Source: G965202665 sp965243835 | Lineage (GTDB): Bacteria > Actinomycetota > Acidimicrobiia > Spongiisociales > Spongiisociaceae | Assembly (NCBI GenBank): GCA_965243835.1 | Contig: OZ251578.1 | Coordinates: 1,364,001 to 1,428,000, forward strand | Direction: 5' to 3' | Length of the DNA stretch: 64,000 nt | Shown: one piece after another, positions 16,430 to 26,106 of the stretch | How the letters are laid out: each line of letters opens with the position of its first letter | Numbering within the stretch: the stretch's first letter is position 1 | Notes under the pieces: model-generated | Databases searched by the model: none | What the model saw: the letters and a program-made list of their open reading frames with translations, nothing else | Told to the model about the DNA's origin: nothing | Translations under genes and position numbers: made by a program

Positions 16430-16819
16430 GTGGTGGCCGTTTTGCCGTCGCGTCGTATTTGGGCGGAAGTGAAATGGTGCGTGCTGTGGCTGTTCGCCGC
16501 GGCGGTGGGCGCGCCTTTGCTGGTGCTCGTCGCCTGGCGGCCGGTGGAGGTGATATTTCTGGCGCTGGTTCCGAGCGGGGTTCCCGGGTGGTGGTCGTGG
16601 CTGACGGCGGCTTCCATACCATGCGTCATCGCGCTCTGGGCGATCAGTCGGGGCGATCGGCTGTGGCGGGAGGTGTTGCAAGTGCGTTATGAAGCGGGCG
16701 TCGGGGGCGTGATAATCATAGAGCGGCCGCCGTCCGCCGAGTATCCGACCGATGGACATCCGGCGTCGGATGTGCCGTTGTCCGCCCACGCCCCGCGGTT
16801 TGGTATGGTTGAGCCATGA
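16430..16819 (+). CDS. Small membrane protein (129 aa)
   Basis: Two hydrophobic segments (about residues 16-36 and 41-72) are followed by a soluble tail ending APRFGMVEP. The GTG at 16430 is the best in-frame start; GGGGAG lies about 12 bases upstream. The stop overlaps the ATG of the next ORF (ATGA). No family is recognised. As it starts at the edge of the uvrB fossil, its 5' end may be a secondary product of rearrangement. Confidence 0.5.
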   Translation: MVAVLPSRRIWAEVKWCVLWLFAAAVGAPLLVLVAWRPVEVIFLALVPSGVPGWWSWLTAASIPCVIALWAISRGDRLWREVLQVRYEAGVGGVIIIERPPSAEYPTDGHPASDVPLSAHAPRFGMVEP

Positions 16820-17031
16820 CCTCCGCGCAGGGAATGATCTATTTGACGGCCTGCGCTTACTGCGGCGTGGCGGTTTCCAACGTCAGGGTGCTGGATGGTC
16901 CCGACGCGATTAATGCCCGTGCGGTATGCCCCGATTGCTATGAGGAACGAAATTCCGTTCGCCGGGACGATGGCGAAACGAGCGGGTCGGCCGACGCTTT
17001 CGACGCCCGGAGGTATTCCGTCCCCGTTTGA
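16816..17031 (+). CDS. Small zinc-ribbon-like protein (71 aa)
   Basis: The protein has two Cys pairs, CAYC at 14-17 and CPDC at 38-41, spaced as in a small zinc ribbon, followed by an acidic tail. It may be a nucleic-acid-binding or regulatory protein. The ATG overlaps the preceding stop. A TATGGT hexamer at 16804-16809 lies six bases before the ATG, so it may also have a leaderless transcript of its own. Confidence 0.6.
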   Translation: MTSAQGMIYLTACAYCGVAVSNVRVLDGPDAINARAVCPDCYEERNSVRRDDGETSGSADAFDARRYSVPV

Positions 17032-17108
17032 TCGCCCAAACATCCGCGGCCTGTTCCCGGGTTTTTGTCGGAGGGGCGTGCTAGAAATTAGGGGGATGGG
17101 ATGCGCCT

Positions 17109-20100
17109 ATGCGACTGAGTGAAATAAAGCCGGGCCAGCGGCTGGCGGGGGTGCGGGCCGACGGGCCGGTGGAGGTGGTGGCCTTCGACCGGAACGGCGA
17201 CCGGATGGGCACCCTTACCCTGCGCGCCTGGGACGGGTCGCTGGATCAGCGGCTGGTGTCCGCCGAGGACGCCCTCGGGTTTGAAATATCCTCAGATGGG
17301 CGTTGGACATTCGACGCCGACGGCGACCTGTTCCGGCTGGCCTCGGAGGCGCGGCGCATCAAGATGGCCCACCTGTTCGATCCCTACTCCGCGATCGAGG
17401 CCTCCGGCATCGAACCGTTGCCCCACCAGATAGAAGCCGTCTACCGGGAGCTGCTTCCCCGTCAGCCCCTGTCGTTCCTGCTGGCCGACGACCCGGGGGC
17501 GGGCAAAACCATAATGTCCGGCCTCTACATCCGGGAGCTGATGTTGCGGGGCGCCCTGACCCGTTGCCTGGTGGTGGCCCCCGGCTCCCTGGTGGAGCAG
17601 TGGCAGGAGGAGTTGCACGACAAGTTCAACCTGCGGTTCGACATCTTCTCCCGGCAGATGGTGGAGGCGACCCTCACCGCCAACCCGTTCCTGGAGAAAG
17701 ACCTGCTCATCGTCCGCCTGGACCAGTTGGCCCGCAACGAAGAACTGCAGGCGAAACTGGCCCAGGCCAAAGAAAGCAAAGAATGGGACTTGGTGATCGT
17801 GGACGAAGCGCACAAAATGTCCGCCCACCTCTACGGCCCGCGACTGGAAAAAACCAAGCGTTTCCAACTGGGGGAGAAACTGCGCGACCAGGCCCGCAAC
17901 CTGCTGTTGCTCACCGCCACTCCCCACAACGGCAAAGACGAGGACTTTCTGGCTTTTATGACCCTGCTGGACCGGGACCGGTTCGCGGGCCGCCTGCGCG
18001 ACAAGGCCCTCCCCGACACGAGGGACATCATGCGCCGCAAAGTCAAAGAGAGCCTGCTCACCTTCGACGGCAAAGCGCTGTTCCCGGAGCGCCGGGCCGA
18101 GACCCTCGCCTACGACCTGAGCGAACCGGAGCAGCGCCTCTACGACCAGGTGACCGAATACGTCCGCACCGGCCTGGACCGGGCCGATCAGTTGGCCGAC
18201 CAGAAGCGGGTGATTATCGGCTTCGCCCTGGTCGGCCTGCAACGCCGTCTGGCCTCCTCCCCGGAAGCCATCTACCAGTCGTTGCGCAGGCGCCGGGAAC
18301 GGTTGGAAAAGCGACTGGCCGAACTCCTCAACCCGCCCTCCGACCCCGTCCCCTCCCCGGAGCAGACCCGTCTCGGCCTGCGGCGGATGGGACTGCCCGC
18401 CCATCTGGCGGATTTGGACCAGGACGAGTTCGACGACGAGGAGTGGGAGCGGTTGGAGGAGACGGGGGTGGAGGAAACCGCCGCCGACTTGGCCGACCCC
18501 GACGAGTTGAGATACGAAATCGGGCAACTGAAAGAGTTGGAGAAAGCGGCCTTCGAGGTGCGCCGCTCCAACCGGGACAGCAAATGGACGGAGTTGTCCG
18601 AGTTCCTGGATTCGGACGACTTCCGGGGGGGAGACCCGCCCCGCAAACTGATCGTGTTCACCGAACACAAGGACACCCTCCGCTACTTGACGCAGAAAAT
18701 CCAGACCCGGCTGGGCAGGCCGGAGGCGGTGGTGAACATCCACGGCGGAATGAAACGGGAGGAGCGCCGCTCCGTCCAGGACCGGTTCCGCAACGACCCC
18801 CTGGCGAAGGTGCTGGTGGCCACCGACGCCGCCGGGGAGGGCGTGAACCTGCAACGGGCCAACCTGATGGTCAACTACGACCTGCCCTGGAACCCGAACC
18901 GCATCGAACAGCGCTTCGGGCGCATCCACCGCATCGGCCAAAAAGAGGTGTGCCACTTGTGGAACATGGTGGCCCGCGCCACCCGGGAAGGGCAGGTGTT
19001 CGACCGCCTGCTGGCGAAGATCGAAAGCCAGCGGGAGGCGCTGGGCAACGACCAGGTGTACGACGTGTTGGGCGACCCGCAAATCAACCGTTCCCTGCAG
19101 GCGGCTCTCCTCGACGCCATCCGCTACGGCGCCCGGCCGGAGGTGATGGAACGCACCCGGCAGATCATCGACGCCGAAATAGGGGAGCGGATGAAAGAGC
19201 TGGTGGAGGAGCGGGCTTTGGCGGGGGAGGTGATGGCGGCCGCCGAGTTGGATGAAATCAGGGATCAGATGGAACGGGCCAAAGCCCGCAAACTGTCCCC
19301 CGGTTTCGTGCACGCCTTCTTCGCCGAAGGGTTGGAGCGGATGCGGGGGAGGATGGCCGGCCGGGAAAGGGAGCGGTTCGAAATCACCCGGGTTCCGGCC
19401 CGCCTGCGCAACCCCGATCATCAAGCGAAGGGGCCGATTCACGAACGGTACGAGCGGGTGACGTTCGACAAGGAACGGATCGAGGGGGCCGAAGGCAAAC
19501 CGCGGGCGGAGTTGATCGCCCCCGGCCATCCCCTGCTGACCGCCCTGATGAAGGAGGTTTTGGACGAGCACGGCCCCCTGCTGGACAGGGGGGCGACCCT
19601 GGCGGACGAGTCCGATCCCGGTTGCGAGCCGCGGGCACTCGTTTACCTGGATCATGAGATAACCGACGGCAGGCGAGTCACGGCCTCGCGCCGTTTCCAG
19701 TTCGTGGAAGTGGACGCTCAAGGTCGCACCAGCGACCCCGGGGCCGACCCCTACCTGAACTATCGGGCGCTGACGGAGGAGGAAGCCCCGTTGGTGGCGG
19801 CCCATGTGGATCATTCGTGGGCGGACGGGGAGGTGGAACGGGTGGCCCGCAACTGGGCGATCGCCAGTTTGGCCTCCCCGCACCTGCGGGAAACCTCGGA
19901 CATCACCCGGGCCCGGGTGGGGCGGGTGCGGAGGGCGGTGGAGGAGCGGCTCAACTCGGAAATCCGGTTCTGGGACGGAGCGGCGACGAAATACAAGGAG
20001 CAGGAACTGAACGGAATAAAACCGAAATACACCTCCGGCTACGCCCGGCAACGGGCCGACGAACTGGCTGGCCGCCGGGATTACCGGTTGGCGGCGCTGG

Positions 20101-20603
20101 CCAAAGAGGCGGAGTTGGCGAACCACCCGCCGCAGGTGGCGGCGGCCGCCCTGGTCGTCCCTCAGGGTTTGCTGGACCGGTTGGCGGGGACGGAGCCGAC
20201 TTTGACTCCGGGCGACACGCGGGAAACCGACCGGCGGGCGGTGGCGGCGGTGATGGCGGCCGAGCGGAGGCTGGGACGGGAACCGGAGGAGCAGGAACAC
20301 AACAATCCCGGTTTTGACATCCTGTCCCGCGACCCGGAAACCGGCCGCAGATTTTTCATCGAGGTGAAAGGCCACAAACCGTCCACCACGGAAATCAAAG
20401 TGAGCCGGGTTCAAGTTCAGCAAGGCAAACAGCACCCGGACCGTTTCCGCCTAGCGGTGGTGGAAGTGCCCGAAGACCCGGACGAGGAACCGCAAGTGGG
20501 CTACCTGATACGCCCCTTCGACGGCTACGACCTGCACTTCGCCCAAGCCAGCCTCCCCCTGAAAGTATCCGACCTAATGACCGAAGCGGTAGACCCCCAA
20601 TGA
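17109..20603 (+). CDS. SNF2-family helicase with C-terminal DUF3883 domain (DISARM/defence type)
   Basis: A 1164-residue ATP-dependent translocase. Superfamily 2 motifs are clear: Q-like LPHQIEAVY, Walker A LADDPGAGKT at 125-134, DEAH box (IVDEAHKM, about 226), a TATPHNGK motif, and the C-terminal lobe with VATDAAGEGVN and QRFGRIHRIGQ near 600. The tail (about 1064-1130, GFDILSRDPETGRRFFIEVK) fits DUF3883. Such helicases occur in DISARM-like and related anti-phage clusters with adenine methyltransferases. The stop overlaps the start of the DUF1156 methyltransferase (ATGA). GC is host-like, unlike the middle parts of the methyltransferases. Confidence 0.88.
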   Translation: MRLSEIKPGQRLAGVRADGPVEVVAFDRNGDRMGTLTLRAWDGSLDQRLVSAEDALGFEISSDGRWTFDADGDLFRLASEARRIKMAHLFDPYSAIEASGIEPLPHQIEAVYRELLPRQPLSFLLADDPGAGKTIMSGLYIRELMLRGALTRCLVVAPGSLVEQWQEELHDKFNLRFDIFSRQMVEATLTANPFLEKDLLIVRLDQLARNEELQAKLAQAKESKEWDLVIVDEAHKMSAHLYGPRLEKTKRFQLGEKLRDQARNLLLLTATPHNGKDEDFLAFMTLLDRDRFAGRLRDKALPDTRDIMRRKVKESLLTFDGKALFPERRAETLAYDLSEPEQRLYDQVTEYVRTGLDRADQLADQKRVIIGFALVGLQRRLASSPEAIYQSLRRRRERLEKRLAELLNPPSDPVPSPEQTRLGLRRMGLPAHLADLDQDEFDDEEWERLEETGVEETAADLADPDELRYEIGQLKELEKAAFEVRRSNRDSKWTELSEFLDSDDFRGGDPPRKLIVFTEHKDTLRYLTQKIQTRLGRPEAVVNIHGGMKREERRSVQDRFRNDPLAKVLVATDAAGEGVNLQRANLMVNYDLPWNPNRIEQRFGRIHRIGQKEVCHLWNMVARATREGQVFDRLLAKIESQREALGNDQVYDVLGDPQINRSLQAALLDAIRYGARPEVMERTRQIIDAEIGERMKELVEERALAGEVMAAAELDEIRDQMERAKARKLSPGFVHAFFAEGLERMRGRMAGRERERFEITRVPARLRNPDHQAKGPIHERYERVTFDKERIEGAEGKPRAELIAPGHPLLTALMKEVLDEHGPLLDRGATLADESDPGCEPRALVYLDHEITDGRRVTASRRFQFVEVDAQGRTSDPGADPYLNYRALTEEEAPLVAAHVDHSWADGEVERVARNWAIASLASPHLRETSDITRARVGRVRRAVEERLNSEIRFWDGAATKYKEQELNGIKPKYTSGYARQRADELAGRRDYRLAALAKEAELANHPPQVAAAALVVPQGLLDRLAGTEPTLTPGDTRETDRRAVAAVMAAERRLGREPEEQEHNNPGFDILSRDPETGRRFFIEVKGHKPSTTEIKVSRVQVQQGKQHPDRFRLAVVEVPEDPDEEPQVGYLIRPFDGYDLHFAQASLPLKVSDLMTEAVDPQ

Positions 20604-23323
20604 CCACCCCCTACAAACCCAAACTAATAGAAGTGGCCCTGCCGCTGGAAACCATCAGCAGGGAGGCGGCGCGAGAGAAATCAATTAGACACGGACACCC
20701 CTCTACTTTGCATTTGTGGTGGGCGCGTCGCCCTTTGGCCGCCGCGCGGGCCGTTCTATGGGCATCGCTAGTGGATGATCCGACGGCGCACCCTGATAAA
20801 TTTCCCACCGAGGAAGAGCAAGACTGGGAACGCCGCCGGTTATTTGGTATTTTGGAGCGACTGGTGGTGTGGGAGAATTCCAATGACCGAGAAATATTGT
20901 TGGAGGCGCATAATGAAATAAAGAAATCCTGTGACGGTAAACTGCCCAATATACTTGATCCATTTTGCGGTGGAGGCACTATTCCCTTGGAGGCAGGTCG
21001 GTTGGGACTTCCTTCTTATGGCGGTGACTTAAATCCGGTAGCTGTTCTGATAACTAAAGCAATGATAGAATTACCCCACAGATTTGCCGACTTGCCTCCC
21101 ATTAATCCCAACAGTAGGGAGGAGTCCAAGTTGCGGACTTGGCAAGGTGCACAAGGCCTCGCCGAGGATATAAGGTATTATGGAGAATTGATACGCGAAA
21201 AAGCTTGGGAAAGTATAGGACATTTATATCCCAGGGTAAAACTGCCAAAAGAAAAAGGTGGGGGAGAGGCCAATGTTATAGCGTGGCTATGGGCGCGCAC
21301 GGTGAAATCGCCCGACCCGTCATGGCCAGGACATGTTCCTCTTATAAAATCAGGAATTTTGCGTAATAGTGGAGATAAATCTATTATTTCAGTAAAACCC
21401 GTTATAGATCAGGTCAACAAGCAAATAACTTATAAAATACGTGAGGGATCCACTCCTAAAGGTACTATGGTAAGGCGAGGTAACGCAGTATGTGTAGCTA
21501 CGGGAACTGCAATACCTAAAGACTATATTAAACAAGAAGGAGAAAAAAAGAAATGGGGAACCCATCTCTTAGCAGTAGTAGTAGAAACTAAAGAAGGGCG
21601 CGTGTATCTACCACCTGATGGTTGTTATATTCAAGTGGAAAGACCTATTGAATACCCAAGTGCTAAATTATCTAATAACTCTCGTTATATGGTACCTACC
21701 CTCTACGGAATGGATACAATAGATTCTCTGTTTACTAATCGTCAAATGGTTGCGCTCATCACTTTTTCAAAATTATTAAAACAAATACGATCGATAGTAT
21801 TCGAACACGCTGGAAAATCTATTGATTTGGTCGACCCTATTGTCTATGCTGATGCGATTATGACTTATTTGTCGTTTATATTAGATAGATGTGCAGCTCA
21901 TTGGTCATCGTCTTGTGTTTGGCACACTACAAGGGAGACGATGGGGCAGGTTTTTGGCAGACAGGCTATTCCTATGGTTTGGGATTTTGCGGAAGCCAAT
22001 CCTTTTTCATCATCATCTGGTAACTGGTCTGGGCAGGTAAATTGGGTAGCGAAAGCCGTATCCAACATTCCATCTATAATATTGGGAGAAGTGAACCAGA
22101 GAAACGCTATTACGAGATTACGAGAGGTTAGTTTACCTGTTATTAGTACCGATCCTCCTTATTACGATAATGTACCTTATTCTGATTTATCCGATTTTTT
22201 CTATATTTGGCTTCGTCACAATCTATCCGAAATTTGGCCGGATATTTTATCGACAATAGTTACTCCAAAGAAAGATGAGCTGGTGGCTGACAATGAGAGG
22301 GCTGGTTCGAGCGAAGCGGCTAAGGTTCATTTTGAAGAAGGGATGTATCAGTTTATGTTGGAATTAGCACGAGTACAAAATCAGGATTTCCCCGCCACCA
22401 TTTTCTATGCTTTTAAGCAACAGGAAGTCAAGGAGGGACAACGGGCTTCTACAGGTTGGGAAACTTTTTTACAAGCATTAGTGGATGCGGGTCTGATGGT
22501 AACTGCTACTTGGCCTATGCGTACTGAGATGTCAACTCGTATGCGGGCGGCGGGTTATGCCGCTCTAGCTTCTTCAATAGTTATAGCTATGCGTAATCGT
22601 CCTAATGTTGCGCCTATGGAGACTCGCGGTGGGTTCGTCTCGGCTCTCCGAGATGAGCTTCCTAGTGCGATTCGGTTGCTTCAGCAACAGAATATTGCGC
22701 CGGTGGATATGGCGCAGTCGGCCATCGGGCCGGGGATGCGTATATTCTCCCGGTATTCCAAGGTGGTGGAGGCGGATGGGTCGGCGATGCCGGTGCGCAC
22801 CGCGTTGGCGCACATCAACGAGGTGTTGGGGGAGGTGTTGTCGGAGGAAGAGTCGGAACTGGACGCCGACAGCCGGTTCGCCCTCACCTGGTTTGAGCAG
22901 TTCGGTTACGAGGCGGGGCCCTACGGCGATGCGGATGTGCTGGCCCGGGCCAAGGTGACGGCGGTGAACGGCGTGGTGGAGGCGGGGATCGCCGAGTCGC
23001 GGGGCGGGCGGGTTCGTTTGCTACGGCGCGAGGAACTGGAGGAGGACTGGTCGCCAGCGGAGGACAAGCGGCGCACCGACTGGGAGGCGACCCAGCATCT
23101 GATCCGTCTTCTGGACCGTTCGGAGGCGGAGGCGGCCGGGTTGCTGGGGCGGTTGGGCGGGGTGGGCGACCGGGCCCGGCAACTGGCCTATCTGCTATAT
23201 GCGGTGTGCGAGGAGAAAAACTGGTCGGAGGAGGCGGTGGCGTACAACGGCCTGATAACCTCATGGCCGGAACTGACCCGTCTGGTGGCCACCACCGGAG
23301 CCGGACAACAAAGCATCCTGTAA
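20600..23323 (+). CDS. DUF1156 adenine-specific DNA methyltransferase, copy 1
   Basis: A 907-residue enzyme expected to methylate adenine in DNA and mark self in a defence system. The N-terminus (KLIEVALPLETI, then EKSIRHGHPSTLHLWWARRP) is the diagnostic DUF1156 motif. The SAM-binding motif DPFCGGGT is at about 119-126 and the catalytic DPPYYDN at about 518-524. The middle 1.7 kb is AT-rich and foreign-looking, whereas the last 630 bases (22694-23323) are host-like and nearly identical to the end of copy 2. It is coupled to the helicase upstream and, by TAATG, to copy 2 downstream. Confidence 0.9.
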   Translation: MTTPYKPKLIEVALPLETISREAAREKSIRHGHPSTLHLWWARRPLAAARAVLWASLVDDPTAHPDKFPTEEEQDWERRRLFGILERLVVWENSNDREILLEAHNEIKKSCDGKLPNILDPFCGGGTIPLEAGRLGLPSYGGDLNPVAVLITKAMIELPHRFADLPPINPNSREESKLRTWQGAQGLAEDIRYYGELIREKAWESIGHLYPRVKLPKEKGGGEANVIAWLWARTVKSPDPSWPGHVPLIKSGILRNSGDKSIISVKPVIDQVNKQITYKIREGSTPKGTMVRRGNAVCVATGTAIPKDYIKQEGEKKKWGTHLLAVVVETKEGRVYLPPDGCYIQVERPIEYPSAKLSNNSRYMVPTLYGMDTIDSLFTNRQMVALITFSKLLKQIRSIVFEHAGKSIDLVDPIVYADAIMTYLSFILDRCAAHWSSSCVWHTTRETMGQVFGRQAIPMVWDFAEANPFSSSSGNWSGQVNWVAKAVSNIPSIILGEVNQRNAITRLREVSLPVISTDPPYYDNVPYSDLSDFFYIWLRHNLSEIWPDILSTIVTPKKDELVADNERAGSSEAAKVHFEEGMYQFMLELARVQNQDFPATIFYAFKQQEVKEGQRASTGWETFLQALVDAGLMVTATWPMRTEMSTRMRAAGYAALASSIVIAMRNRPNVAPMETRGGFVSALRDELPSAIRLLQQQNIAPVDMAQSAIGPGMRIFSRYSKVVEADGSAMPVRTALAHINEVLGEVLSEEESELDADSRFALTWFEQFGYEAGPYGDADVLARAKVTAVNGVVEAGIAESRGGRVRLLRREELEEDWSPAEDKRRTDWEATQHLIRLLDRSEAEAAGLLGRLGGVGDRARQLAYLLYAVCEEKNWSEEAVAYNGLITSWPELTRLVATTGAGQQSIL
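22694..23323 (+). repeat. 630-bp 3' module shared with the second methyltransferase
   Basis: Matches 25463-26092 over the same length without indels. I count eight amino-acid differences over about 209 residues. Sequence upstream of this point in the two genes is clearly divergent. The switch in GC content occurs at the same point. Confidence 0.9.
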
Positions 23324-26092
23324 TGACCGCTCCCTACAAACCCAAACTAATAGAAGTAGCCATCCCGCTTGAAGCCATCAGCGATAGTGCTGTGGCTGAA
23401 AAGTCTATTAGGATGGGACATCCAGCAAACTTACACACATGGTGGGCTAGACGACCATTGGTGGCCGCACGGGCAGTTTTATGGGCATCCTTAGTGGATG
23501 ACCCATCAGGGCATCCCGACAAATTTCCCACAGAGGAGAAACAGTCTGAGGAGCGTGAGCGGTTGTATGGTATTTTAAAAAGGTTAGTAGTTTGGGAGAA
23601 CTCGAACGATCCTGACCTGTTGATGGAAGCAAGAAAAGAAATTGAATTATCTTGCGATTATAAATTACCCAATATATTAGATCCTTTTAGTGGAGGTGGA
23701 ACGATAGTTTTAGAAAGCCAACGTCTGGGATTACCATCGTTTGGCGGCGATTTGAATCCAGTTTCTGTTCTAATTTCAAAAGCACTCATTGAAATTCCTG
23801 GACGGTTTATAGGAATGAAACCTGTAAATCCTGAAAGTTGTAATGACTCAGGTTTGAAGACGTGGGAGGGTGTACAAGGTTTAGTTGAAGATATCCGTTA
23901 TTATGGGGAATTAATGCGGTTGAGAGCATCAGAACTTATCGGTCATTTATACCCGAAAGTGCAACTACCTGCAAATAAAGGTGGCGGCTTGGCTAAGGTG
24001 ATTGCTTATATTTGGGCTCGTACAGTAACGTCACCTGATCCCGCTTGGGGTAGGCATGTACCTTTAGTACGCTCTTGGGTTCTATGGAAAAAGGGAGGTA
24101 AACCAATGGTGTGGGTAGAGCCAATTGTAGATCGTAATCTCCGGTCGATATCTTATAAAATTAGAACAGATGGTGATCCAGTAGATAGTACTATAGGACG
24201 GGGGGGGGGGGGTATGTATAGTAACTGGTGCAAAAATTGGATTTGACTATATTCGTGAACAAGGTAAGCAAGGTCAATTGGGTGAGGTATTATTAGGCAT
24301 TGTGGCTGAGGGAGATAGTGGTCGAGTCTATTTAGATCCAGTTACTATACCTGATATTCCTGAACCGAGTTGGAAGCCTGATATAAGACTTCCAAACAAA
24401 ACTTTAGGTTTTCGTGTACAACGATATGGAATGACAATGTGGAGTGATTTATTCACAGATCGTCAGTTGGTAGCTTTATCTACCTTTTCGGATTTATTAA
24501 GTGAGGTTCGTTCATTAATTAGGCAACACGCTAAACAATCGGGAAAAAATATTAACGGAGATTTACCATTTCGAGAGGGTGGTTCTGGGGTAGAGGCATA
24601 TGTTGATACGATAGTTACGTATTTGGCCTTTGCTATCGATAAGTTAGCTAGTCGTAGTAATTCTTTAGTTTGTTGGGGAGAGGCGGTACAATGTCCGCTT
24701 GATATTTTTTCAAGACATGCAATCTCAATGGTATGGGATTTTGCTGAATCTAATCCACTAAGTTCATCGTCCGGTTCTTGGAAACTTATTATTAATAATA
24801 TCGTTCGTACGTTTTCGTCTAAAGCTTGGCCACCGCCTAATCTTGATTTTTATAGTGAAATCAAACAAGAAAGTGCCATTAATAGATTATCTCAAATTGA
24901 TAAACCTGTAGTGTGCACTGATCCTCCATATTATGATAATGTTCCATTCGCGGATTTATCAGACTTTTATTACGTATGGCTTAGGCATAACTTATATGAT
25001 ATTTGGCCAAATGAATTTAGATATTATTTAACACCCAAAGGCGAGGAGTTAGTAGCTAATGCTGAGAGAGCGGGGTCTAGAGAGTTAGCTCGAAGGCATT
25101 TTGAAGACGGTATGGAGAGTTTTATGGTTAGGCTTGCGAAGGTTCATAATCCCGATTTTCCAGCTACCATATTCTATGCCTTCAAACAACAAGAAACAAA
25201 ACAAGGAGAAACTATTTCAACGGGTTGGGAAACTTTCTTGCAAGGATTAGTGTCCGCGGGGTTACAAGTACAAGCTACTTGGCCTATACGCACTGAAAGA
25301 CGCGGTAGATTGCGCGCTCATCAATCGGCCGCTTTAACGTCATCAGTGATCATTGTTTGCCGTCGCCGTTCCCTAGAGGCAAAACCTGAGAACCGCGGCG
25401 ATTTTGTTTCGGCGTTAAAAAAGGAACTTCCCGATGCTGTTCGTTTGTTGCAAAAGCAAAGTATTGCGCCGGTGGATATGGCGCAGTCGGCTATCGGGCC
25501 GGGGATGCGGATATTCTCTCGGTATTCCAAGGTGGTGGAGGCGGACGGGTCGGCGATGTCGGTGCGCACTGCGTTGGCGCACATCAACGAGGTGTTGGGG
25601 GAGGTGTTGTCGGAGGAAGAGTCGGAACTGGACGCCGACAGTCGGTTTGCCCTCACTTGGTTTGAGCAGTTTGGCTACGAGGCGGGTCCCTACGGAGATG
25701 CGGATGTCCTAGCGCGTGCTAAGGTGACGGCGGTGGACGGCGTGGTGGAGGCGGGGATCGCCGAGTCGCGGGGCGGGCGGGTTCGTTTGCTACGGCGGGA
25801 GGAGTTGGAGGAGGATTGGTCGCCAGCGGAGGACAAGCGGCGCACCGACTGGGAGGCCGCCCAGCATCTGATTCGTCTTCTGGACCGTTCGGAGGTGGAA
25901 GCGGCCGGGTTGCTGGGGCGGTTGGGCGGGGTGGGCGACCGAGCCCGGCAACTGGCCTATCTGCTGTATGCGGTGTGCGAGGAGAAAAAGTGGTCGGAGG
26001 AGGCGGTAGCATACAATGGGCTGATCACGGCTTGGCCGGAACTGACCCGTCTGGTGGCTACCACCGGAGCCGAACAGCACAGCATCCTGTAG
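23323..26092 (+). CDS. DUF1156 DNA methyltransferase, copy 2, out of frame at a G13 tract (phase-variable?)
   Basis: A second DUF1156 enzyme starting at the TAATG junction with copy 1. It has the N-terminal DUF1156 motif (KLIEVAIPLEAI, GHPANLHTWWARRP), DPFSGGGT at about 120-127, and, after a frame change, DPPYYDN at about 532. The frame breaks at a run of 13 G (24200-24212): as read, translation stops at 24246. With 12 or 15 G it would continue as VCIVTGAKIG, matching copy 1, to give about 922 residues. Long G tracts are classic switches in methyltransferase genes, so this is probably an OFF state, though a homopolymer sequencing error would look the same. Confidence 0.88.
24200..24212 (+). 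repeat. Homopolymer tract of 13 G inside methyltransferase copy 2
   Basis: Thirteen consecutive G residues in otherwise AT-rich sequence. By frame arithmetic 12 or 15 G would be ON, and 13 is OFF. Copy 1 has no such tract at the corresponding place (it reads RRGNAVCV). Confidence 0.9.
25463..26092 (+). repeat. 630-bp 3' module, second copy
   Basis: Partner of 22694-23323; see that entry. It is preceded by AT-rich sequence and followed, after 14 bases, by the DUF499 gene. Confidence 0.9.
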
Positions 26093-26106
26093 GAGAAAGG
26101 TAACCG

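Noticed and set aside
17292..20435. A 1047-codon open frame on the minus strand opposite the helicase
   Set aside because: It is an antisense shadow of high-GC coding sequence; the product is low-complexity (His, Gln, Gly, Pro) with no domain, and the plus-strand helicase is unmistakable. Similar shadows opposite polA, uvrA and uvrB were left out for the same reason.
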